Assembly (NCBI RefSeq): GCF_026210795.1
Contig: NC_089439.1
Coordinates: forward strand, 4,588,001-4,652,000
Source of the DNA: Rhizophagus irregularis
Taxonomy: Eukaryota; Glomeromycota; Glomeromycetes; Glomerales; Glomeraceae
Reading direction: 5' to 3'
Length of the DNA: 64,000 nt
A program made the translations under genes and the position numbers. This document shows, in pieces, positions 32,840 through 44,853 of this stretch. The notes under the pieces were generated by a model, which saw only the letters and a list, made by a program, of their open reading frames with translations, ran no database searches and was not told where the DNA came from. Each line of letters opens with the position of its first letter. Position 1 is the first letter of the stretch.

Positions 32840-33897
32840 TTGAAAATTAAAAATTCAATGTTCGTGATTCATAATGTACATAATAAATCAACCATTTTAT
32901 AATTTTATATCACTTTGGTGAAATATTTTATAAATAAAAATTAGTTAATAAATAGCAAAATTGCAATCATTTTTATCAATGAATCTAGTTATCATTCAAA
33001 GGATAAATGAGATATAATAAATTGAAAGCTTTTTTTTTCTTTTGTGTCGTAAACTTGCATTTAATTTATTGTAATTTTAATTTACATATTATTATAGATA
33101 TAATTTCTATAATAAAATTAGCTTAGATTAAATAATAAAATGAATAAAAGAAAAATATGCATTTTTTTGCGTAGGTTATAAATAATACCATGCAAATAGC
33201 ATATGAAATAAAATATTATAAATCGAATAAAAATAGGAACGAGTTATATAAAATACATCATACATGGAAATCTACGAATACGAATATTAAAAGATTTAGA
33301 TTACTTTAAATCAAAAACTTTAAAATAAATTTTCGATAACGACGAAAATATATTGGAAGGTGGTTAGTAGTATACTAGTATATAAGGGATTTTTTTAAAA
33401 ATATTATTAAAAAATAAAAATGAAATAAAAATGAAATAATTTGTATAACAAATTTGAAATAAGAGAATGAATAATTTTGAAAATTAGAAACATATCGATA
33501 TATAATCGATGATTATGATAGATTAAAAAGAAGAGTTAAAAAATAAAAAGTGAAAATAAAATATAGTATATATTGTTAATATTACTAACCACTCTTCAAG
33601 TTCGTTAATTTGGATTTTTTTTTGAATAAAAAATAAGGAAAGGAAAAAAAGAGTGTAAGAAAAAATAAAAAGTATAATAATTTATATAATAAATTGAAAT
33701 CAAATAATAAGTAATTAACATTATGGAATAGTTAGTGTTAATAAATATTTAAAGTTAGGATAGAGTAAGCGGATTAAGATTGGGAAATTAGGAAAAGATA
33801 GTAGATAGAGTAGATAAAAGGAGCTTAAAAATAATAAATAAAATGGGAATAATTTGCGGTGTAACTTATGATATAAAAGAAGGAAAACATCATAATA
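32840..33897. other. AT-rich intergenic region
   Basis: No gene recognised; A/T-rich text with many short A runs. Confidence 0.5.
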
Positions 33898-34269
33898 TCA
33901 AACAATCGGTTTCATCTCGTCCGGACACCGATTAATAGTTGGAGCTTTACTATTCGTATCAACTGTATCAACTGGGATCGTTTTGATAGAATTAACATAA
34001 AAGTTTATGATTTCTTGCCCTGTAAAAAAAAAAATGATTAATATAAAGCACTTTTACGAAACAAAAATAGGTAACATTATCATTATATCATATATTTACA
34101 TTTCTCAAACTTATCCGATAATTTATTGGATAACTTCCATTTCCTGTAACTATATTTCTAAAAATATAACAGTAAAAATTAATAAAGATTATAAAATAAA
34201 ATATCATTTTTTTAATAGTAATTAATTTACCGTTACCACGGGATTCAACATTTTATGATAGTTTAGCAT
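33898..34269 (-). CDS. hypothetical small protein, three exons, 70 aa
   Basis: Exons (minus): 34269-34237, 34157-34100 and 34019-33898, with GT-AG introns ending TTTTTAG and TTTACAG. They join in frame to 70 residues; a second ATG at 34251 would give 64. The C-terminus is 'NRCPDEMKPIV', similar to 'FIPDENKPII' at the end of the gene at 36278-36773. The upstream sequences of the two genes are also alike (34430-35100 against 36900-37720), supporting a duplicated gene family. No domain recognised. Confidence 0.42.
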
Positions 34270-36277
34270 CAGTACTAGAGTTTGTAAATAAAGGATAAGA
34301 AAGTTTGCTTCTCAAGGGTAGCAACTGAAGTTAATTCTCCTCTCTTTTATATAAAAATAACTGCATCATTTTATTATAAATAAAGAATTATTTATTATAT
34401 TAGAAAATAATCAATACATTAGAATAAAGTCCGACACCCTAGCCTATTTTGATTGTTTTTAATTTCAGTTCTTCCTTTTTATTTATTTTTTTTGATTGTA
34501 GAATTATAAAACCGTTATGTTAATTAATTTACTTTGCTATGGTTGACAAAATTCTTTCTTGTACACGTTTTTAATTTACCAAGAAATTATTTCGGCCGTT
34601 AGTACATTCCAATAACGTTATTATTATCACTAATAAAGAATAAAGTTAATTGCTTTATGTTGGCTTTGATTTGATTATTTTAACAATAAATTAGCTAAAT
34701 TAAAGATAAATACAAACTCAATATCAATATTTTTAAATCGTGAGAATCTATTTTGTACGCTAAACATGATTTATTTTTCCGGAAATTTTCTCTTTCTATT
34801 GCAAAGGGACCATATGTCTTCATTTAAGAACGTCTGGCTGTTTTCGTAATTTATAAATATTTTATAAAACAGAAAGTAAGAGGAATAATCAACTTTATGA
34901 TCATCATGAAAAATTTCCCCAAATATTTCAAATATTTGAATGATCAACAACTCTGCATGCAGGTTATTGATTTTGCTTTGTTAAATTCAGCTTATAACCG
35001 GAGTTTCTAAAAAAAAAGAAACTCCTTCTAGAAAATAAATATTCTAGAAACGTTCTGGAATAAAATTAGTTAAAAGCCGGGATTTTTTCTCTTCCCTGTT
35101 ATATTCAAACTACCGTCACGTATTACTAAAAAGAGTATAGTACGGAATTTCTTTCATGGGTATCCATTTTAGTTTGTTCCTAAACAATTAAAATTTTCTT
35201 TATTAAATTATTACAATATATCATTTGTTTATTTTTATCTACTGAATCCAGAATCCAGACGTTATACTATTAATTCATCACGATAAGTTCTATTGTGTAT
35301 ATTTGCTTTGTTAATTCAAACTTATAACCGGAGTTTCTAAAAAAAAAAGAAACTCCTCCTAGAAAAATAAATATTCTAGAAATGTTCTGGAATAAAATTA
35401 GTTAAAAGCCGGGATTTTTTCTCTTCCCTGTTATATTCAAACTACCGTCACGTATTACTAAAAAGAATATAGTACGGAATTTCTTTCAAGAGTATCCATT
35501 TTAGTTAGTTCCTAAACAATTAAAATTTTCTTTATTAAATTATTACAATATATCATTTATTTATTTACTATTAAGATTTTTATCTACTTGAATAGACGTT
35601 ATGCTATTAATTAATCACGATAAGTTCTATTATGTATTTATATTATTGAAAAAAATACTGCGCATGATATATGCGTCTATTGTATTTAATATTTTCTAAA
35701 AAGTTTGTAAAAAAATAAATGTAAAAAAATTATTAAGTTAACAGAATTAATTATATATCAGATTTTTAACGTTATAAAATTTGGATGCTATTGCCTAACA
35801 AATGATTCATCGAGGAGGCGACCTCAGTTATGGACTGACTAAAAAATTTAGTATATCAAATATATGTTTCTTTAACGCTACATGGTACATTCAACAAACT
35901 TTGAAAATAGATAAAAAGAGTGACCGGAAAATGCCTGTATGATTTTTATACAACGATTTTCATTATTTCATATAATTTCTCATCATAATAAAAAGAACTA
36001 GGTTATATAATATACACATATACCACACAATAAGGAAGAATTTTTATCATTTTAATTAAATACTTATTATTTTTTTCTTTAAATGTATAAACTCTTTATT
36101 GAATTACAAAAAAAAAAATTAAACGTTTGGTTAAAAATTAATTCAGTAAGGAGAGAAATGAGAAATGAGAAATGAAGTAGAAAGTTAAGGTAGTAGGATA
36201 AAGAAATTATTTTGAAATGTAACGAAGGACTACATAATAATTTTGGTAAAAGCAGTAGAGAAATAAAAAGAACATAA
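34270..36277. other. upstream region with a ~330-bp tandem duplication
   Basis: Positions 34972-35301 and 35302-35640 are near-identical direct repeats. Each contains the inverted repeat GGAGTTTCT/AGAAACTCC across an A-run, then TTCTAGAA/TTCTAGAA. About 34430-34640 resembles 36930-37170 upstream of the next gene (shared AATTTACCAAGAAATTAT-type text). Probably promoter and upstream DNA of the minus-strand gene ending at 34269. Confidence 0.6.
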
Positions 36278-36773
36278 TCAAATTATTGGTTTATTCTCAT
36301 CTGGAATAAATGACATACTTTTCGACATACTTTTCCTCTTACAGTATAAACATTCACTTTCATCTGGAATGATATTAATGATATTCCACTCATATAGATA
36401 TTCATTTCCATCTGAAATATTATCCAACTTCTCATTTAGACATCCAGGGATAGCAAGATTAGTAGTTGAAATATTATAAATATTATACGTAAATTGATGT
36501 CTTGTTTTGTAAAGGGAATAATGATAAACAATTTTGAGAAACTGGCAAACTGTAAAAGATGTAAATAATTTAATCTTTTTTTTTTTATGAAAATCAAAAC
36601 TAAGTAAAACTACTGTATATTTACTTTCATCACATTTTTTACTGGACACGTTGAGCATCCTTTTTATTCCGGAACCACTCTGTAAAAAATAAACTTAAAA
36701 TAAATGAAACAATAAAATTAAAATTTTTAATAAATCTGACATAATTTACCACAGTACGTAATTTCTTCAACAT
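36278..36773 (-). CDS. hypothetical protein, two exons, 141 aa
   Basis: Exon 1 is 36773-36750 and exon 2 36679-36278, with a 70-bp phase-0 intron (GTAAAT...TTTACAG). The product begins 'MLKKLRTV', has a Lys run at about 40, Cys-rich points such as 'ECLYCKRKS' and repeated 'IPDE' motifs, and ends 'FIPDENKPII'. No signal peptide or known domain. Its C-terminal motif and its upstream region are shared with the gene at 33898-34269. Function unknown. Confidence 0.45.
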
Positions 36774-38859
36774 TTTTATGAGAGAGAAAAATTGATCGTA
36801 AGATTTTAGAAATTGATTACATAACTTTCTGGGAACAGCGTTACTTATATATTAAATTGCCTCATAATACTATAAATAAAAGAATAAATTATATTACGCT
36901 TCCTTTAGGAAAAAAAAATAAACAAAGCCCGATACCTCTTTTGATTGTGTTTTGAACTTTGATTTCTTCCACTTTGATTATAGTTTTAATCTCGGTAAAT
37001 ATCTACCGTTAACCGTTTATAACAGTTTGATAACTTTGATTGATTTTAATTTGAGTGACTCTGTTTATTATGATTAACGAAATTCTTTTTGCACATGTTT
37101 TTACTAACTAGGTTACCAAAGTCCGTCCTATATTTATCCAAGAAATTATATCAGCCGGTACATTTCTATGTATGGTTTTTATTTGATTATTTTAGCGGAA
37201 AAAAAATTGTATAACAGGTGGAAAAAAAAATCGAAATTGAATGTTATGTAAGAACTAAGAGCATGTGCTATGCATAAATTTTTTTCCGGTAGTTTTTCCC
37301 TTTATATTGCATAGAGCTTATTATTTCTTATTTAGAAGTGTTATGTTCCGTATCTATTTTACAATATTTAAGCTTCCCTTATTTTTCGTTTCTTAATTGT
37401 CATCTTGCCTTGCATAAACTTTAGGTTTTTTTTTAACGGAAAAGAAAAAGAGTCAGTGATTTGCATGATTGATAAAATGATCTTACCTAATGATTAAAAT
37501 GATTGGCGCTCTTACATCATGCAGTCCATCAACTCCGTTATCGCATTGTTCATTAAGTTAAAAAAAGATGTCCATTTAAAATCGGAATTTCTTAACGTTA
37601 TCCTATGACAATTGAAACTAGCTAAAATGGGATTTCGTCTGAAAGAAAGATAAATATTCTAGAAAATGTTGACGGATAGAGAAAATGGAATATGCATCGG
37701 ACATTTTTGATAATATTTAAGCGATAACTGAAAGCCTATTAGGCTTCTTTTTTTTTCTTTTTATATTTAAACAATTGTTACTTTGTACTATTTATTTTCG
37801 GCAAGAAATTTCATTGATCCTAAGCATAATAACACGAATCATTCATTTTAATTTTTCTGTTTTTGATTGTACCGTTTGTACGTAGTAATAATTTATTATA
37901 ACATGACTTAGTTATCCACTTTAACGTATGAAATAGATTTATTACATGATCATGGAAGAAAGAGTTACGTAGACTGTAAATCATATTTATATACTGTACA
38001 TATATTGTATTTATAATATTAATTTTAATGTATCAACAAATAATTCTGTAAGGTACTAGATGATGATCTTATTCTTAAAAAATCTTTTTACATTTATTTC
38101 ATTGTGACCTTATCTTTTATCATATCTTTTACGATTACGTTATTATATTAACGTCATACTAAAAATGTTGACAGAATTTAAATTTTTATTTAATTGTCTC
38201 AAATCCCTTTGGTATTGATGAATAATAATATCCAGTCTATTAGTTATTATACAGGGAGAGAAATTGGCATTTAATAGAATAATTTATAGGTCATTACAGG
38301 TCAGGTAGAGAATTGAAATAATATTTTAAAAATGATAAAATGTGTAAATAAAGATAATGGTAACCTTTTAAATATTAAAATTATAAAGTATTTATAAAGA
38401 TTTGTCTGAAAAGATAAAACTTTACGAATATTATTTTATTATAAAAGGCTACTTACTACTCATTCGATTATTTAAATCACGTGATAAGATCAAAATCGAT
38501 TTCACGTGACTAAATACGTTTAACGTAAGGTTAAAATTCTCAGATAGGTAAGGTCCTAACGATGCTAAGTATGGGTAAAAAGATTTTTCCGATTAAGGTA
38601 AGGTTGTCAGTTATAATGCATTCCATTTTCATCTAAATTATTAAGGTCCTTTCTTTAAAAAAAAATTTTATCCAAGAAATTATGGCGTCCGTGGCAGTCA
38701 ATATATTTCTATTCGGAAAGTTTTTTAATGCATGAATATTTTATTTCAAAATAAATTAATAAATAAATAAATCTACTCCATATAAAAATATTCAATAGTC
38801 TTATTTAAAATATTTTTAATGTTTTTTTTTTCAATTAAAAAGTCTCAATTGCCTTATTA
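36774..38859. other. upstream/intergenic region
   Basis: Carries promoter-like text paralogous to 34430-35100, with further shorter echoes near 38640-38730 (CCAAGAAATTAT context), suggesting a third decayed copy of the duplicated block. No gene seen. Confidence 0.4.
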
Positions 38860-39365
38860 TAATAACCAAATCTTTATAAATATAATTCCTACCATGAATA
38901 AAATGGTTATATTAAGTAAAATTTCTCATCTAAATTAGAATAATTTTTTTTAAAGTAATCTCTCAAATTTTCAAATTCGCGTATTTTAAAATCATCATAA
39001 ATTCTTCTGTATCCCTATAAAAAAATTCTGGAAAAAACTGACACGTGATCATTTTTCTGAAAAATTTTTTATAGGTATCTGGATCTTTTGTTATACCATA
39101 AAGTTGCATAATATGAAAATTAACATATTTACGGTATTCACTCTAAATTATCGCAATAATGTAATGTTTGTTTTGTTTTCACAGATAATTTTATCTATTT
39201 CGGAATTGCCTTCTTTCATAAATCGACCAGGATTAGATTTCTTACATCATGCATATCCAGTATTTGCCTCTTTACAATCAGAAATATGCCAAAGTTTTCA
39301 ATTTGTTCTCTCAATTCTTTAGAAATAATCTTTTTATTCTATCCTTCGCTTTAAGATCATCCATT
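38860..39365 (-). pseudogene. protein kinase pseudogene (paralogue of 43428-44853)
   Basis: Minus-strand text matches the N-terminal module ('GYA' context, Cys codons, 'GRF' region; 39180-39360), the 'ITQLYGITKDPD' region (about 39080-39110) and the start of the hinge (38950-39010) of the kinase at 43428-44853. The intron and adjoining coding sequence are deleted, frames are shifted, and a 62-bp MITE interrupts it at 39014-39075. Confidence 0.8.
39014..39075. mobile_element. 62-bp near-palindromic MITE with CCTATAAAAAA ends
   Basis: The ends are CCTATAAAAAAATT and AATTTTTTATAGG. A TATC repeat flanks it (39010-39013 and 39076-39079). The empty site is visible in the paralogue at 43428-44853, where TGTATCTGGATC is uninterrupted. 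The centre contains CACGTG. Confidence 0.75.
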
Positions 39366-39769
39366 ATAACAACATATATAACTTGATTTTATAATTCTGT
39401 CAAAAATAATATTATACATACGTACGATGCGACAACGATACGATAAAAGAAAACTTACGAACAAATCCAAAACTTATTTAAATCTGGAGTTTATTTCCGT
39501 TGATTGTTAGTATTTTGTAACACAAACATGTTTACATTAAATCTGATTGTATAATTTTTATTATATAAATTTCTAAGAGAAATTCATACAGTTTATTACT
39601 GATTTATCGAAAATTTAATCATGGAAAGTGCACAAATTAACTCGTAAATTCTTTTTTTTTTTAAAAAAAAATTAAATTATTTTAAAGTTATTTGCAAAAA
39701 TTATTTATATAATCTTATATATGAAAATTTGCAGATATATCTTTATCGGCTAAATATCGATAGAAAAAA

Positions 39770-40393
39770 TTATTCCGAAGAATTTGTCTGACCACTATAA
39801 TTATGAATCATAAGATCACGATTCGTGCTATGGCATGGATATGAATCAGCAATAGATACAGTATAATAAGTTTGGCCACTGGTGAAAAGAAAATTACCCA
39901 TAGGAACAATATACTTTTGCACAGTTCCGGGTTCTTCTTCAATTCTATATTTTCCTGGAGATTTTCTTTTCAAGTTCCAAAAATTTGGTCTATTTTTGGG
40001 ACAGTATACTAATCAAAGAAGTAATACAGATTATTAAATTGATATTCAAATTCATTTTTTTTTTTTTGAAATGTAATAATAATTTACTTACGTTGTGGAT
40101 CGAGATGATTCTTCCAACTGAATTAATAAATTATTAAAAAAAGATCAAATTTTTTTAAAAACAAATATTATTTATTATATTAAACTTACTGGTGTGAAAT
40201 TTGTTTTGGCGTAAATTGCGGCATTAATCCACTAATTCTTACAAACCGATCGTCAAGATGTCCCCACATCTTCATATGGTACCTGATACGCTTATTTTCC
40301 TATAAATGAAAAAAAAATATCTTAAAAAATAATTTCATCATTTTAAAATTAAAGAAATAAGTAATAACGTACTTCATCATTAAAAAGCGGCAT
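39770..40393 (-). CDS. small Myb/SANT-like protein, four exons (copy B)
   Basis: Exons (minus): 40393-40373, 40299-40190, 40117-40092 and 40008-39770, all with GT-AG introns, join to 131 residues with TAA/TGA-free frames. Exon 1 encodes 'MPLFNDE', exon 2 'ENKRIRYHMKMWGHLDD' and 'QFTPKQIS', exon 3 'HWKNHLDPQ'. 'TPKQISHHWKNHL' resembles the recognition helix of a Myb/SANT repeat. The last exon holds a basic stretch ('NLKRKSPGKYRIEEEPG') and an uncharacterised tail. Structure and phases match copy A (15879-16333), and a decayed first exon sits at 41422-41442. Likely a nuclear DNA-binding protein by inference; targets unknown. Confidence 0.65.
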
Positions 40394-40647
40394 TTTTATT
40401 ATATTATTTAGAAAAAGGAATTAAAAACAGCCAGTGGGAAGCAAAACAAATGGTTTTGTTTATGATGTATGTAAAATTCTATTCAAAATATTTATTCTTG
40501 AACGTTTTTTTTCGTTTAACCGTTTAATTACAACGTCATTAATTTAAAAGGTTAATAGTCAAGGGGTTTTGTATCTGTTTTCCTCTTTATTACATTGAAA
40601 TAAAATTTGAAACAACGTTTCATACAGTTTTATTTATACTTTCTAGT

Positions 40648-40717
40648 AGTGATGTGCATTGGAAGCTTCCAATGACTTTTTTATTGTGGAATTGAAAAGG
40701 TTCCAATGCACATCACT
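40648..40717. mobile_element. 70-bp hAT-like MITE
   Basis: Perfect 17-bp inverted ends AGTGATGTGCATTGGAA / TTCCAATGCACATCACT. The (C)AGTG start is hAT-like. Flanks TTTCTAG and CTTTTAG could be a decayed target duplication. Confidence 0.65.
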
Positions 40718-41421
40718 GCCTTTTAGTAACTAGTTGTCTTTTCATTTTAAATTTACTTATTTGATTATACTGCTATGGACAGATCGGCAAAATTTCGCAG
40801 ATTCAATTCCGAAAATCCCCCTTTTTTTTGTAAATCACTTTGTTAAAAAATTTTTCTTGTAAGAACTGTTTATTAGTGCGACAACTCATGGACTATTTTA
40901 TTTACATGTTTTATATTGTATGTTAGCCAGACAGGGTCTGTTTTATGTGTTTGTTCATTTGTTTAAAAATTACTTTATTTATTTATTTTTATTTCTATTT
41001 TAGTATTACTCTTTTTACACCTTTTTTTTAAAAAAAGTTAAACCACTCATCACTCAATGACATTATCAGTCATTACAGACGAAAACAATTATTCTATCAA
41101 TAACCATCCAAATATATTAGCTCATCAGCTCAGCAGCTCATTCATGATAAACTGAAGAAATATCGCGAAAGTATATGATTTTCTAGGATTACAAGATGTA
41201 AATTATCATGCTCTGTCGATTAAAATTTTTATTTAAAGTATTAATAATAAAGAAGGCTTAATTTAATGAGCTTATTAAAAATATCACAATAATATCGGAG
41301 TATTCTTCCTCATCTATATATTCTAAATATTAACCTTTCAAATTTTTGTATACTTCTGACCATCACAGCAAATGAATCACGTAGCGAAAACTTCTTTCTT
41401 TAATAGTTCTAAGTAACGTAC

Positions 41422-41442
41422 TTCATCATTAAATAGCGTTAT
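41422..41442 (-). pseudogene. relic of Myb-like first exon
   Basis: Minus strand reads as the 21-nt first exon of copy B with the start codon changed from ATG to ATA, followed by an intact GTACGT donor. No downstream exons follow. It is part of the duplicated upstream block. Confidence 0.6.
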
Positions 41443-42034
41443 TTATTGTAGTATTTAGTAAAAAGACAAAATGAACGTTTTGTTATTAGAGTTGTATGCA
41501 AAATTTTCAAGACTACAAAACGTATTTATTTTATTCTTGGACGTTTTTCGTTTAACCTAGCGGTTGAAGGTTTTTAATGCTTTCTTATTAAAATGAGTTG
41601 CTTGATTGCAAAAAGATTGTGCAGAGAATTCTTACAACGAAAAACCAAAAATAGATATACAATAAACAACGTTTACACTTTTGTCTTTTTTGATTGTCAA
41701 AATTGAAACAATCAAAATTTACGTGATCAACAAACAAAATTTTTCTTGTAGGAGCAGTTTTATTAGTACAATAACTCAGATTATTTTTTAAAAAAATTTT
41801 ATTCTATTTTAATCCCTCTTAACTTTGATTTGACTTTAAGTTTTATATCATAGCTTGACCGAGTGGCTGTGTTTAATTTAGTTTTAATTTTTTTTTTAAT
41901 TTTATTTAATTCTATGACCAATTAAGTAGTTAGAATTGAAAGATATAGAAAGAATGAAATTAAAGATTAAGCTAAGCCACTTATTATTCGCCGTTCATCA
42001 TTAGATTGTCGATACTGTTGATAGAATATCCGGA

Positions 42035-42598
42035 CTTTTTCGTCATCGAAGTCCATCTTACCGAAACCCATTTCGCCGAAGCAATTTCGCTGAAGAATGT
42101 TTCACCGAAGTGCCATTTCGCTGAAATACCATTTCCCCGAATGGCCATTTTGCCGAAGGATATTTCGCTGAAACCATTTGGGCGAAGGGATATTTTGCCG
42201 AAGATATGGAATTCTTTTTCTTTTTCAGAAGACAAACGGATTATTTACACATTGTAAGTCGGTCGCGTTTATTTAATTTATTTTTTTTAATTAAAGAAAA
42301 GTTAATTTTATTTGGTCTTATAGTAAGTTCAAAAAAAGATAACAAATTCGTCGTACTCATCAATTTCCGAAATTTAATTTTCTTTGTATCGAATTGTTAA
42401 TGATTAAGGAAATATGTTAATCACTAACATTTTCGGTGAGGTGTCCTTTGACGAAATGGTCGATTCAGATTCGGTGAGATGTTCTTCAATGAAATGCCCA
42501 TTCGGTGAAATATCTCTTTGGCAAAACTTCCCTTTGGCAAGATGAATTCAGTGAGATGGGTTTCGACGAAATGGACCTTGGCGAAATGTACCGTAACC
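42035..42598. repeat. inverted array of CATTTCGCCGAA motifs
   Basis: The left arm (42035-42205) has about ten degenerate copies of ATTTCGCCGAAG on the plus strand. The right arm (42430-42595) has the complementary form, CTTTGGCGAAAT and TTCGGTGAAATG. Outer parts of the arms correspond (GTCCAT...ACCCAT on the left; ATGGGT...ATGGAC on the right). GTCGATA occurs at 42008-42014 and 42599-42605. Open frames across the left arm on both strands reflect the repeat only. A long-TIR transposon remnant is likely. Confidence 0.65.
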
Positions 42599-42789
42599 GT
42601 CGATAGGTATCACAGAAGAAAAATACTAGTTCCGTCTATCGATAACTATTTAAAGGGTGCTAACTCATTTATGATAGACTAAAAATTTTCCCAAATGTAC
42701 AGTTGGTAGTAATATGTAACTTTAATATACTATGTGGTCATAATAAGTTAGTATGGAACCTTTCAAAAAAAAAAAATAGATTTTTTCGT

Positions 42790-42813
42790 AACCTAACCCT
42801 AACCCTAACCTAA
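42790..42813 (+). repeat. interstitial telomere-like repeat
   Basis: AACCTAACCCTAACCCTAACC, the complement of TTAGGG units, four partly degenerate copies. Confidence 0.75.
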
Positions 42814-43427
42814 TCCTGACCATATTTCTCTAACATACGTATTATGTAAAAAATTTATGATTTACATACTACAAACGTGCTATAAGTTTTGGCATATCCA
42901 TCCGAACCTGTATTAATTTAGTAATTAATACTACATAAAAAAGAATTCATACAAAAATTATTGAATTAAAAGAAAATTAACTTTCCGAGTCAATAAAATA
43001 GACGTAATTCTTTCTTTTTAATTCAATACAATATACCAAAAGATAGTTAATGCATAAATCATTTGTGAATATAACAATCAATGTAATATTTTAATTTCCA
43101 TTCAAAATTCTATGACGTAATACCATAAAATTTGTCAAAACTTCAACAACCTAACCATCTCAATGCAAATATGTGTCATTAACTCATTCAAGAACCAATT
43201 TTAATTGATTTGTATCAATAAAGAAATGAAAATAATATATGATGGTATAAATATTGAATTCACTCAATATAAAAACATTTGTCTATTATAATTGTAAACT
43301 GAAAATAAGTAAAGCATAAATTTTGGTAATAAAAAAAATTGAAAGATTCCTTCAACAAATAAACAAGTTCTCAGAATACTTAGTAGAAACAAGAGAAACA
43401 AAATTATGCATGTTAAATGACATTTCG

Positions 43428-44853
43428 CTATTTCATATTCCTTTGAATTTCTTTGATTTGGGAAGATTTGGAAAGATCGATAAAACTCATCATACGACTA
43501 GAATAAATTGCTCCAGGATGAAGTCTTGTTTCTGAAAAAGATTCTTGAGGAATAATTATATCTACATCTGCATTATCTGCATCAATAAATTCCTTATCTA
43601 TTTTTATATCTTCATTACTAATAAAATTTGTTTTTTTCAAAAACAATTTCTTAGATGGTTTTTCGTAATCATCATGGAACTGCCAATTTCTAATTATTTT
43701 AAGTATTTCTTTTGATGTAGATCTTTTATCTGGATTTGCATCAAGACATTGGGTTACCAAATCAATATAACATTTTGGCGTTCCTTTAGCTACTTTTGGT
43801 CTCAACCCATTACATATTTCTAATGCTAGCTTTTCATCATGTGGTATATTTCCATAAAGTGGTTTTCCGGTTGACACCTCTACCATAATAATACCAAAAC
43901 TATAAATATCACTTGCGAAAGTGTATGGTTTTCCATTTAATATTTCAGGTGCCATATAAGGAAGAACTTCACATACAGATGTAGAATTAGAGAAACTTGA
44001 ATTATCAGATAAATGTTGTGCAAGTCCTAAATCGGTAATTTTTGTATCAATCAAATCGTCATAATAAAATTGAAGTATATTCCCACTATGAATATTTTTA
44101 TGAATATAATTTCTATCGTGAATAAATTTGAGATTAGCTATAATATTAATTAAGATTTCTAATTTATCGGTCCATTTTAAGTTACAATGATTTTTTTTAA
44201 GATAATCTCTTAGATTTCCATGAGTTGCATATTCTAAAACCATCATAAATTCTTTTGTATCTGGATCTTTTGTTATACCATAAAGTTGCGTAATATGAAA
44301 ATTGGTATAATTACATTCATTATGTATTCTTATCTAAATAAAAAAAAAATTCGCTCATTATAAATATTTTTTACAAATTTAAATTATTTTGAAAATAATA
44401 AAGTTACCTACTGACCTCATTGATGAAAGCTTTCATATCTGAATTTTTAAGTTTTTTAAGCGCAACGCTAATAGGACCAATACGAGCCATTTCTTTATCA
44501 TATTTTGGCGCACCTTCTCTCCATGTAGCTGAGTAAATTATAGAAAACTCACCTTCCCCAATAGGTTTAATATTAACAAACTTATCAAACGGTATCCATT
44601 CTAAATTATCATAATAATGTAATGTTTGTTTTTGACTTTTATGGATAAATTCATCTATTGCAGTATTTCCACTTGTTTTTCCTTCTCTTAAAAATCGACC
44701 AGGATCACATTTCTTACACCACGCATATCCAGTATTTGCCTCCTTACAATCAGAACATATGCCAAAGTTTTCTATTTGTTCTCTTAAATCTTTCGAAAAG
44801 ATAGCTTTAAATTTATCTTTGATATTAAGGCTGTTACCACTCATTTTACTCAC
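43428..44853 (-). CDS. protein kinase-like protein, catalytic Asp replaced (probable pseudokinase)
   Basis: Exon 1 is 44853-44416 and exon 2 44333-43428, with an 82-bp phase-0 intron at the same position as in the kinase at 7065-8499; the product is 447 residues. Residues 33-49 carry CSDC and CKKC around 'GYAWCKKCDPGRF'. The glycine loop is 'GEGEFSIIYSA' (third Gly is Glu), the VAIK-like motif is 'VALKKLKN', and the hinge is 'MMVLEYATHGNL'. The catalytic loop reads 'HKNIHSGN': the HRD Asp is Asn at about 226. DLG and 'APEIL' are kept. The frame is otherwise intact, so a non-catalytic scaffold or regulator is possible. The tail after about 360 is divergent. Confidence 0.92.

Larger units (their letters stand above)
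40394..41983. other. upstream region of Myb-like gene, partly duplicated
   Basis: The 5' flank of copy B (40394-40900) reappears at 41443-41790 with matching text such as TTCTTGTA(A/G)GA and GGACGTTTTTCGTTTAACC-type blocks. It contains the MITE at 40648 and the exon relic at 41422. No other gene seen. Confidence 0.5.

Noticed and set aside
41984-42257. Two overlapping 83-codon frames on opposite strands
   Set aside because: Translations of the CGCCGAA repeat array.
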